In this document: piece after piece, positions 51,766 to 62,735 of the stretch
How positions within the stretch are numbered: the stretch's first letter is position 1
How the letters are laid out: each line of letters begins with the position of its first letter
Source of the DNA: Streptomyces mexicanus
Lineage (GTDB): Bacteria > Actinomycetota > Actinomycetes > Streptomycetales > Streptomycetaceae
Length of the DNA stretch: 62,735 bases
Direction: 5' to 3'
Assembly: GCF_902506575.1 (NCBI RefSeq)
Contig: NZ_LR732544.1
Coordinates: forward strand, 3,927,496 to 3,990,230
Position numbers and translations under genes: made by a program
The notes under the pieces: generated by a model
Told to the model about the DNA's origin: nothing
Database searches by the model: none
Seen by the model: only the letters and a program-made list of their open reading frames with translations

Positions 51766-52887
51766 ATGCACGTCACGCATCTGTCGCTGGCCGACTTCCG
51801 CTCCTACGCCCGGGCCGAGGTCCCGCTCGACCCGGGCGTCACCGCCTTCGTCGGCCCCAACGGCCAGGGCAAGACCAATCTCGTCGAGGCCGTCGGCTAT
51901 CTCGCCACCCTCGGCAGCCACCGGGTCGCCTCCGACGCCCCCCTGGTCCGCATGGGCGCCGAGCGGGCCGTCATCCGGGCGCAGGTCCGGCAGGGCGAGC
52001 GGCAGCAGCTGGTCGAGCTGGAGCTGAACCCGGGCAAGGCCAATCGCGCCCGCATCAACCGCTCCTCCCAGGGCAGGCCGCGGGACGTGCTGGGCATCGT
52101 CCGCACGGTGCTGTTCGCGCCCGAGGACCTCGCGCTGGTCAAGGGCGACCCGGGCGAGCGCCGCCGTTTCCTGGACGAGCTGATCACGGCGCGCTCCCCG
52201 CGCATGGCGGGCGTGCGCTCCGACTACGAACGCGTCCTCAAGCAGCGCAACACCCTGCTGAAGACCGCGGCGCTGGCCCGCCGGCACGGCGGCCGCTCCA
52301 TGGACTTGTCCACCCTCGACGTCTGGGACCAGCACCTGGCGCGCGCCGGCGCCGAGCTGCTGGCCCAGCGCCTGGACCTGATCACCGCGCTGCAGCCGCT
52401 GGCCGACAAGGCCTACGAACAGCTGGCCCCGGGCGGCGGCCCGGTCGCGCTGGAGTACAAGCCGTCCGCGCCCGGCGAGGCGCACACGCGCGAGGACCTG
52501 TTCGCCCAGCTCATCGCGGCGCTCGCCGACGCCCGCAAGCAGGAGATCGAACGGGGCGTCACCCTCGTGGGACCGCACCGCGACGACCTGGTGCTCAAGC
52601 TCGGCCGGCTGCCCGCCAAGGGATACGCCTCCCACGGCGAGTCCTGGTCGTACGCGCTGGCGCTGCGGCTGGCGTCGTACGACCTGCTGCGCGCCGAGGG
52701 CAACGAGCCGGTGCTGATCCTCGACGACGTCTTCGCCGAGCTGGACGCCCGGCGTCGCGAGCGGCTGGCCGAGCTGGTGGCGCCCGGTGAACAGGTGCTG
52801 GTGACCGCGGCGGTCGACGACGACGTGCCGCACGTGCTGGCCGGGGCCCGGTTCGCCGTGTCCGGCGGGACGGTGGAGCGGGTATGA
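51766..52887 (+). CDS. recF: DNA repair ATPase RecF
   Basis: Encodes 373 residues. Walker A is [20 protein letters not shown] (Gly-Lys-Thr at about residues 35-37). [20 protein letters not shown] is the conserved middle. The ABC signature region is [20 protein letters not shown] and Walker B is [20 protein letters not shown]. RecF loads RecA at single-strand gaps together with RecO and RecR. Its stop overlaps the next gene by 4 bp (ATGA). Confidence 0.96.
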   Translation: MHVTHLSLADFRSYARAEVPLDPGVTAFVGPNGQGKTNLVEAVGYLATLGSHRVASDAPLVRMGAERAVIRAQVRQGERQQLVELELNPGKANRARINRSSQGRPRDVLGIVRTVLFAPEDLALVKGDPGERRRFLDELITARSPRMAGVRSDYERVLKQRNTLLKTAALARRHGGRSMDLSTLDVWDQHLARAGAELLAQRLDLITALQPLADKAYEQLAPGGGPVALEYKPSAPGEAHTREDLFAQLIAALADARKQEIERGVTLVGPHRDDLVLKLGRLPAKGYASHGESWSYALALRLASYDLLRAEGNEPVLILDDVFAELDARRRERLAELVAPGEQVLVTAAVDDDVPHVLAGARFAVSGGTVERV

Positions 52888-53465
52888 GCGCCGAGCACGA
52901 CCCGGTCGCCCGGTACGAGTCCGCCCCCGCGGCCCGGCAGCCCTCCCCGAAGGCCGCCCCGGCTCCCGCGCCCTCGGGCGTGGACCTGGCGCGGGTGGCG
53001 CTGCGCGCGGCGAAGGAGGCGGCCCGCGCGCGGGGCGAGGCGACGCAGTCCCAGCGGCAGGCGCGGCGCAGAGGAGCACGCTCCGGCGTGCGCGCCGACG
53101 GCCGCGAGCCGATGGCGCTCGGCGCGGCGATCAACCGGCTGATCACCGAACGGGGCTGGGAGACCCCGGCCGCGGTGGGCGGGGTGATGGGGCGCTGGCC
53201 GCAGATCGTCGGCGAGGACCTGGCCAAGCACTGCGTGCCGCAGCGGTACGACGAGGACGAGCGGGTGCTGACGGTCCAGTGCGACTCGACGGTGTGGGCG
53301 ACCCAGCTGCGGGTGCTCGCGCCCACGCTGGTGGCCCGGCTGAACGAGGACCTGGGCCACGGCACCGTACGGCTGATCAAGGTGCTCAACCCCGGCGGGG
53401 GCCCCCGCCGCTTCGGCCCGCTGCGCGCTCCGGGCAGCACCGGGCCCGGCGACACCTATGGGTGA
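52884..53465 (+). CDS. DUF721 (DciA-like) protein
   Basis: Encodes 193 residues, overlapping the recF stop. A disordered Ala/Pro/Arg-rich N-terminus (to about residue 75) precedes a DUF721 domain: [53 protein letters not shown]721 includes DciA, the helicase operator that loads DnaB in bacteria lacking DnaC/DnaI. Actinobacteria lack those loaders, so a DnaB-loading role is a good inference, though the actinobacterial protein is more divergent. Confidence 0.88.
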   Translation: MSAEHDPVARYESAPAARQPSPKAAPAPAPSGVDLARVALRAAKEAARARGEATQSQRQARRRGARSGVRADGREPMALGAAINRLITERGWETPAAVGGVMGRWPQIVGEDLAKHCVPQRYDEDERVLTVQCDSTVWATQLRVLAPTLVARLNEDLGHGTVRLIKVLNPGGGPRRFGPLRAPGSTGPGDTYG

Positions 53466-55943
<2,478 letters not shown>

Positions 55944-55985
55944 GTCGGTCTCAGCTGACCGCACCAGGAAGGATCCCCACCAGCA

Positions 55986-58580
<2,595 letters not shown>

Positions 58581-58599
58581 GTACGAGGAGTGAGTCATC

Positions 58600-59322
58600 G
58601 TGAGCGGAGCCACGGGCGCCGGATCGGCCGGTACCCCTCGGGGTACGGAAGCGGACGGCGGCGGCCGTGGCTCCGCCGCGCGTGCGGACACGCACACGAC
58701 GAACCTCAACGCGATCAAGCCGTCCGGGGCCGCAGCGTCCGGCACCCACGGATCCCAGGGGGGAACGGTGACGGACACCCGAGGCCCGCACGCCCAGTCC
58801 GCGGCCGGCCGCCAGGCCTCGCCGCTGCCCGGTGAGCGCCAGCCGCAGCAGCCGGCCGGGCCCTACCACCCGCCGCAGGCCTATCCGGCGGCGGACGACG
58901 GCCCGGCGGGCACGGTCCGCAGGCCGCGCACCGGCGCCCGCACCACCCCGCGCGTCCGCAAGGCCCGGCTGCGGGTGGCCAAGGCCGACCCGTGGTCGGT
59001 GATGAAGGTCAGCTTCCTGCTGTCCCTCGCCCTCGGCATCTGCACGATCGTGGCCGCCGCCGTGCTGTGGATGGTCATGAACGCCATGGGCGTCTTCTCC
59101 ACGGTCGGCGGGACGATCTCCGAGGCCACCGGCTCCAACGAGTCGAACGGCTTCGACCTGCAGTCCTTCCTGTCCCTCCCGCACGTGCTGATGTTCACTA
59201 CGATCATCGCGGTCATCGACGTCGTGCTGGTGACGGCCCTGGCGACCCTCGGCGCCTTCATCTACAACCTCTCCGCCGGCTTCGTCGGCGGCGTCGAACT
59301 GACGCTGGCCGAGGACGAGTGA
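58600..59322 (+). CDS. DUF3566 membrane protein
   Basis: Encodes 240 residues from the GTG at 58600, after ACGAGGAG, 19 bp past the gyrA stop. A disordered Gly/Ala/Pro-rich N-terminus (to about residue 125) precedes a DUF3566 domain: KADPWSVMKVSFLLSLALGI, a loop of about 45 residues (VFSTVGGTISEATGSNESNG), and a second helix VVLVTALATLGAFIYNLSAG. It follows gyrA in most actinobacteria. In mycobacteria the gyrA-linked relative (CwsA-like position) is thought to serve cell-wall or division roles; that parallel is tentative. Confidence 0.88.
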   Translation: MSGATGAGSAGTPRGTEADGGGRGSAARADTHTTNLNAIKPSGAAASGTHGSQGGTVTDTRGPHAQSAAGRQASPLPGERQPQQPAGPYHPPQAYPAADDGPAGTVRRPRTGARTTPRVRKARLRVAKADPWSVMKVSFLLSLALGICTIVAAAVLWMVMNAMGVFSTVGGTISEATGSNESNGFDLQSFLSLPHVLMFTTIIAVIDVVLVTALATLGAFIYNLSAGFVGGVELTLAEDE

Positions 59323-59377
59323 GAGGCGCCGCCGGGGCGGCCCGTGGCCGCCGCCGGCGGCCGGGCGGCAACCGATT

Positions 59378-59406
59378 TTGGGACTGCCCCCCTCGTGCGC
59401 TAATCT
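59378..59406 (+). promoter_or_regulatory. tRNA-Ile promoter
   Basis: TTGGGA (59378-59383), a 17-bp spacer and TAATCT (59401-59406) put the start about 35 nt before the mature tRNA. Confidence 0.65.
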
Positions 59407-59446
59407 TCAGGAGTCAGCGCGCGGGACACACACCGCAGAGCGCGGC

Positions 59447-59520
59447 GGGGCTATAGCTCAGTTGGTTAGAGCGCATCCCTGATAAGGATGAGGCCACAGG
59501 TTCAAATCCTGTTAGCCCCA
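59447..59520 (+). tRNA. tRNA-Ile (anticodon GAT)
   Basis: A 74-nt cloverleaf. Acceptor arms GGGGCTA (59447-59453) and TAGCCCC pair, the D arm starts GCTC, and the anticodon loop CTGATAA carries GAT at 59481-59483. The T arm contains GGTTCAAATCC. The 3' CCA is not encoded, so the tRNA nucleotidyltransferase of this same region must add it. A tRNA-Ile after gyrA is conserved in actinobacteria. Confidence 0.97.
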
Positions 59521-59536
59521 CAGAAGAAGATCGCGA

Positions 59537-59568
59537 GAGCGGGCGTTTCCTTCGGGAAGCGCCCGCTC
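59537..59568 (+). terminator. tRNA-Ile terminator
   Basis: GAGCGGGCG (59537-59545) pairs with CGCCCGCTC (59560-59568), with inner pairing TTCC/GGAA around TTCG. Confidence 0.82.
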
Positions 59569-59848
59569 GGCGTGTGTGCGGAGGGGGCGGGGGAGACGCC
59601 GCTGCGGTCGGCGTCCGCCGCGGTGCGGTCGCCTGGACGCACTACGAGCACTCGGCCCGGACCACCGCGGGCCACCGGGCCACCAGGAGCCACCGGGCCC
59701 AGGGGACGCACGGACGTACCGCCGAGCCAAGAAGCCGGGCCGGCCACGGACGACGGCACAGACGACGCACCAGTGGTGTGCTGCAGGCGGGGCGGCGGTG
59801 TGCTCTCGGGGCGTGGGACGTGCTGCCGAGGTGCGGGAGGCGCAAACA
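59569..59848. other. Intergenic stretch without a recognised gene
   Basis: The roughly 400 bp from the tRNA to the convergent small gene contain only the two terminators and GC-rich unstructured sequence. The open frames are arginine-rich and arise from base composition. No recognisable element. Confidence 0.5.
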
Positions 59849-59884
59849 CGAAGATCCCCGGCCGCGGGCGGCCGGGGATCTTCG
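59849..59884. terminator. Strong terminator of the DUF6344-like gene
   Basis: Perfect 16-bp arms (59849-59864 and 59869-59884) with a 4-nt loop lie just beyond the end of the minus-strand gene. Confidence 0.88.
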
Positions 59885-59926
59885 TCTGGGTGCGGGAGCG
59901 GCGGTGGTGCTGTACGCAGATCGCCG

Positions 59927-60268
59927 TTACGTCATGGGTGCGGTCGGTGGGTCCGGGGGTCCCGGACCGGCGCTGTCAGCGCTGCAGGGGGAGGCGAGCG
60001 GGCGGTGGCGGCACGTGGGGGTCTTGCCGTGGGCCTCGGCCCGGATCCGCTGTTTCATCGTGGGGGGCAGGGACCGGGCATGGACCCTGGACCAGGGTGA
60101 CGTCGTCTGGGCCGGCACCCGCGTGGTGCTCTTGGGTGCCGCCTCGGGCTGCGGCGCGGCCGTGGCCGTCGTGGCGGCGGTCGTGGTGATCAGTCCGAGC
60201 GCCGTGCAGAGCGCGAGAAAGGCGGTGACGATGGCGGTCCACAGCTTCATGACCTTGTGCTGGTCCAT
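59927..60268 (-). CDS. Small exported protein, DUF6344-like
   Basis: Encodes 113 residues. A signal-like helix (KLWTAIVTAFLALCTALGLI, about residues 8-27) ends in Ala/Thr-rich cleavage-like sequence. The mature part is Pro/Ala-rich with ARSLPPTMKQRIRAEAHGKT in the middle. I associate it with a Streptomyces-specific family of small secreted proteins (DUF6344, from memory). Function unknown. Confidence 0.65.
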   Translation of the reverse strand: MDQHKVMKLWTAIVTAFLALCTALGLITTTAATTATAAPQPEAAPKSTTRVPAQTTSPWSRVHARSLPPTMKQRIRAEAHGKTPTCRHRPLASPCSADSAGPGPPDPPTAPMT

Positions 60269-60605
60269 GGCCCCTCACTTTCGGGTTGGGCGATTTGCGT
60301 ACTTTGCTCATGATGTGTATGAGCGCCGCGAAGTGGTGGACCGACGCCCGTGGCGCCGGGATCTTCGGATGAACACCACTCGGATGGACGCATGAGCGGC
60401 GAAAAAGTGCGATGAGGGGAGGAGCGTGGACAAAGTCACCCTCCGTACGGGGACCGTCACCCTCCGGTCGGCGCGGGTGTGCGGGCTTCTACTGAGGCTT
60501 CGGCCCAGGCAGTTGAGGGTGGGCACAGGTCACCGGTCGGTTTCGGCCGGTGTGTATAGTCGGGCGCCAGAGGTCCCCTACGTCAACGAAAGACGAGGTC
60601 GCGCG
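60269..60605. promoter_or_regulatory. Divergent region upstream of the DLW-39 gene
   Basis: A 337-bp gap between divergent small genes. TATAGT (60555-60560) is a strong -10 for the DLW-39 gene, 45 bp before its start, but no good -35 is at the usual distance. The minus-strand promoter should be near 60285-60330, the least GC-rich part. Confidence 0.5.
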
Positions 60606-60734
60606 GTGAAGAAGCTTCTCCTGGTCGCACTGGCCGCCATCGGCGGGCTCCTCGTGTACCGCCAGATCCAGGCGGATCGCGCCGAGCAGGACCTGTGGAC
60701 GGAGGCGACCGACTCCGTGCCCACGGGTTCCTGA
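60606..60734 (+). CDS. DLW-39 family small membrane protein
   Basis: Encodes only 42 residues from the GTG at 60606. One N-terminal membrane helix (KKLLLVALAAIGGLLVYRQI) is followed by QADRAEQDLWTEATDSV, containing the diagnostic DLW. This is a tiny actinobacterial protein found beside gyrA/tRNA-Ile; function unknown. A terminator begins 26 bp after the stop. Confidence 0.85.
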   Translation: MKKLLLVALAAIGGLLVYRQIQADRAEQDLWTEATDSVPTGS

Positions 60735-60760
60735 CCACCCCACCATCCGATACTGAGCAG

Positions 60761-60786
60761 ACCCCGGCCGCCGCAGCGGTCGGGGT
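60761..60786 (+). terminator. Terminator after the DLW-39 gene
   Basis: ACCCCGGCCGC (60761-60771) pairs with GCGGTCGGGGT (60776-60786) with one G-T wobble, followed by TTTCG. Confidence 0.75.
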
Positions 60787-60962
60787 TTCGTGTTGTCCGG
60801 GCTCCGGCCGCGTCTGGTGTTGCGGGGACGGGACCGGTGGGGTAGCCGTCGCCAGGCGAGGCGGCTGTTTCGGACGCTCGTACGCAAGGCGCGGACGGCC
60901 CAACGCCGGACGCGGCAGGATGGGCGACGTCCGCAGGGGCGGCGAGCACGGGGGTGGCCTGG

Positions 60963-62450
60963 ATGAGACGGCCTACGGCTGCACGGAGCGGTACGCCGGC
61001 CGGGGACGACGGCCTGCCCGCCCCGAACACCGTGCCTGCTGGGAACGCCGTGCCTGACGGGCGTGGCGCGGTCGTCCGGCGCGGCTGCCGTACGTCGTGT
61101 GCTGCGGTCGGGCGGCGTCTGCGGGCGGTACGCCCGGCGTACGCCGGGGTGGTGCGCTCAGCTGTGGCGCGCCTGACGGCCGTGGGCCTGGCCGGGGTGG
61201 TGCTGGCCGTGTGTCCGGTGGCCGCCGTGCCGGGTCCGCGCGCGCTCGCGGCCGGCGCCGCGGGGCCGTACGCCTTCGCCGGCGGCGCGCGTGCCGTGGC
61301 CGGAGCGACGACCACCCTCGCGGACGCGGTCCGCCTGGAGCCCGGCCGTACCCACCGCGGCTCCTTGCCGCGCGGCGGCCGGCAGACCTACCGCCTCGAC
61401 CTGGACGCCGTGTCCACGGCCTACGTCGCCGCCACCGCCGCGCCCCGCCCGGGCGGCAGGGTCTCCGCCACCGACGGACTGCGCGTCTCGGTGCGGGACG
61501 CCCAGGGCGCCACCTGCTCCTACCAGGTCACCCGGTTCGGCAGCGGCCGCAGTGCGCACCCGATCGCCGCCTGGGGCACCCGTGAGGTCGCTCCGGGCCG
61601 CTCGCTGTGCCAGGGCGCCGGTACGTATTCCGTGCTCGTCGAACGCATGGACGCCACGGATGCCGCACCGGACTCGGGTTCCTGGCCCCTGGAGCTGACG
61701 GTCGTCACGGAGCCGCCCCTGCGCCGGGCCGGCGGGACGAGCGCGCCCCGGGCCTGGGACTCGGCCACGCCCGCCCCCGTCACCGGCCGGGCGGTCGAGC
61801 GGGCGGGCGGCGCGGGATTCCCCACGGCGAGCACGCTGGGCACCGGCGTGTGGCGGGACCGGATCCGACCCGGACAGACCCTCTTCTACCGGGTACCGGT
61901 CGACTGGGGCCGACACCTGGACGCCACCGCCGAGCTGGCCGACGCCCGCGGCGGCAGCGGCTACACGGACGGCGCGTTGACGCTGTCGCTGTACAACCCC
62001 GTGCGGGGTTTCGCCGAGGAGGCGTACGCCGGCTACAGCGGCCGCCCGGCGTCCGCCGCGCTCGCGCCCCTTCCCCCCGTCGCCTACGCCAACCGGTACG
62101 GCGTCACCGACCCGGTGAGGGCCATGCGGTTCGCCGGCTCCTACTACCTGGTCGTGCACCTGGCCGCGCAGACCGCCGACGCCTTCGGCGAGGGTCCCTA
62201 CGGCCTGACCCTGCGGGTGCGGGTGGCGGGCGCGGCGCGGCCGGCGCCGGAGTACGCGGGCCGGTCCGAGCCGCCGGGCCTCTTCGAGGTCACGGCCGGG
62301 GACCGCCGGGCCGCCGCACCGGCCGGGACGGCGGGGGACGCCATGGGCCTGCGGGTGCTCGCCGTGGGCGGCCTCGGCGGCGGTACGGTCCTGCTGGCCG
62401 TCCTCGGCGCGTGGACGGCCCTCGCCCGGCGCCACGCGGGGGCCGGGTAG
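60963..62450 (+). CDS. Secreted/membrane-anchored beta-rich protein of unknown function
   Basis: Encodes about 495 residues from the ATG at 60963. The first 60 residues are arginine-rich, and a GTG at 61149 would place the hydrophobic segment VARLTAVGLAGVVLAVCPVA at the N-terminus as an ordinary signal peptide, so the start is uncertain. The mature part has two beta-rich halves, with GQTLFYRVPVDWGRHLDATA and YYLVVHLAAQTADAFGEGPY in the second. These resemble the region that follows von Willebrand A domains in some Streptomyces secreted proteins, but no VWA domain is present. A C-terminal helix (VLAVGGLGGGTVLLAVLGAW) anchors it to the membrane. Confidence 0.75.
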   Translation: MRRPTAARSGTPAGDDGLPAPNTVPAGNAVPDGRGAVVRRGCRTSCAAVGRRLRAVRPAYAGVVRSAVARLTAVGLAGVVLAVCPVAAVPGPRALAAGAAGPYAFAGGARAVAGATTTLADAVRLEPGRTHRGSLPRGGRQTYRLDLDAVSTAYVAATAAPRPGGRVSATDGLRVSVRDAQGATCSYQVTRFGSGRSAHPIAAWGTREVAPGRSLCQGAGTYSVLVERMDATDAAPDSGSWPLELTVVTEPPLRRAGGTSAPRAWDSATPAPVTGRAVERAGGAGFPTASTLGTGVWRDRIRPGQTLFYRVPVDWGRHLDATAELADARGGSGYTDGALTLSLYNPVRGFAEEAYAGYSGRPASAALAPLPPVAYANRYGVTDPVRAMRFAGSYYLVVHLAAQTADAFGEGPYGLTLRVRVAGAARPAPEYAGRSEPPGLFEVTAGDRRAAAPAGTAGDAMGLRVLAVGGLGGGTVLLAVLGAWTALARRHAGAG

Positions 62451-62491
62451 CGTCCGGGTCGTGGCCCCTGGGTGTCCCCGGGCTACTCCGG

Positions 62492-62677
62492 TCACATGCG
62501 GGCCAGTGCCCAGAAGCCGACGGCGTAGCAGGCGAGCGCGAGCAGGAGCAGCGGAAGCGCCACCCTGGCGGGCGGGCCGGGGCGGCGGCGCCGCGGAGCG
62601 CCGCGCCGGGACCTGCGCGGCGCGGGAGCGTGAGCCCGCGGGTCTTGCGCGGTGTACGGAACGGCTCGGCTACGCAT
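62492..62677 (-). CDS. Small basic single-pass membrane protein (tentative)
   Basis: Encodes 61 residues. An Arg/Pro-rich cytoplasmic start (about residues 1-37) precedes one helix ARVALPLLLLALACYAVGFW and a short RM tail. No ribosome site stands out and no family is recognised. The helix and low-complexity tail are plausible for a Streptomyces small membrane protein, but composition alone could produce it. Confidence 0.45.
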   Translation of the reverse strand: MRSRAVPYTAQDPRAHAPAPRRSRRGAPRRRRPGPPARVALPLLLLALACYAVGFWALARM

Positions 62678-62735
62678 CAGCCGGTTATGACCGAGATTAT
62701 CTTGCTCCCGCCACTTCCGCGTGGTGCTTTCTGTT

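Noticed and set aside
59521..59926. Open frames after tRNA-Ile as genes or a tRNA-integrated island
   Set aside because: The tRNA 3' end is not duplicated downstream, there is no integrase, and the frames are arginine-rich composition effects between two terminators.

Overview
The window is the replication-origin region of a high-GC actinomycete chromosome, almost certainly a Streptomyces. The gene order rpmH-dnaA-oriC-dnaN-gnd-recF-DUF721-gyrB-gyrA-tRNA-Ile on one side, and rnpA-yidD-yidC-jag-rsmG-parA-parB-(trxA-trxB)-anti-sigma-sigM-pseudokinase-murJ on the other, is the classic Streptomyces/actinobacterial origin neighbourhood. GTG starts, very GC-rich third codon positions, an oriC packed with 9-bp DnaA boxes, and ten perfect 14-bp GTTTCACGTGAAAC parS sites all fit. 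I see no insertion sequence, phage, CRISPR array or defence island.

Layout. 0-9.8 kb: accessory but vertically inherited-looking genes (small membrane protein, cupin, holin-like protein, cystathionine gamma-lyase-like PLP enzyme, LysR, Nudix, GNATs, HbpS-like protein, MFS exporter with divergent MarR, serine beta-lactamase-like hydrolase). 9.9-15 kb: replication and ribosome genes (dnaB; the rpsF-ssb-rpsR-rplI operon on the minus strand) plus a MATE transporter. 15.3-22.5 kb: cell-wall genes (femX-like Lipid II amino-acyl transferase, alanine-racemase-like protein, GT87 mannosyltransferase, class A penicillin-binding protein). 22.8-26.7 kb: PadR regulator, inositol-1-phosphate synthase, MFS protein, LppU-like protein. 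26.8-39 kb: tRNA nucleotidyltransferase, then a plus-strand cell-envelope/redox block (DUF6049, murJ, pseudokinase, sigM, anti-sigma factor, trxB, trxA). 40-46 kb: minus-strand parB-parA-rsmG-jag-yidC-yidD-rnpA-rpmH. 46.4-58.6 kb: dnaA, oriC, dnaN, gnd, recF, DUF721, gyrB, gyrA. 58.6-62.7 kb: DUF3566 membrane protein, tRNA-Ile, and small membrane or secreted proteins.

How it works together. DnaA fires oriC, DnaN/DnaB/Ssb build the fork, and GyrAB relieve torsion. ParA/ParB act on the parS array, which lies wholly to the left of oriC in this window, to organise and segregate the origin. MurJ, the pseudokinase, FemX, the penicillin-binding protein and YidC/YidD serve envelope growth. TrxAB, behind a perfect SigR-type promoter, handle thiol stress.

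Most important caveat. Inside the 5' part of murJ (about 31287-31631) the sequence is not biological. A 139-bp inverted fold-back of the gene's own start is followed by AT-rich low-quality-looking bases and then by a full-length Illumina P7/Nextera adapter with an 8-nt index. murJ is therefore broken by an assembly artefact, not by a mobile element. I found no convincing new biological system. The best biological leads are a DnaA-box cluster upstream of dnaB, parS sites built into terminator hairpins and into coding sequence, a 24-bp repeat pair bounding a variable-looking segment beside oriC, and a PadR operator placed on its own transcription start.
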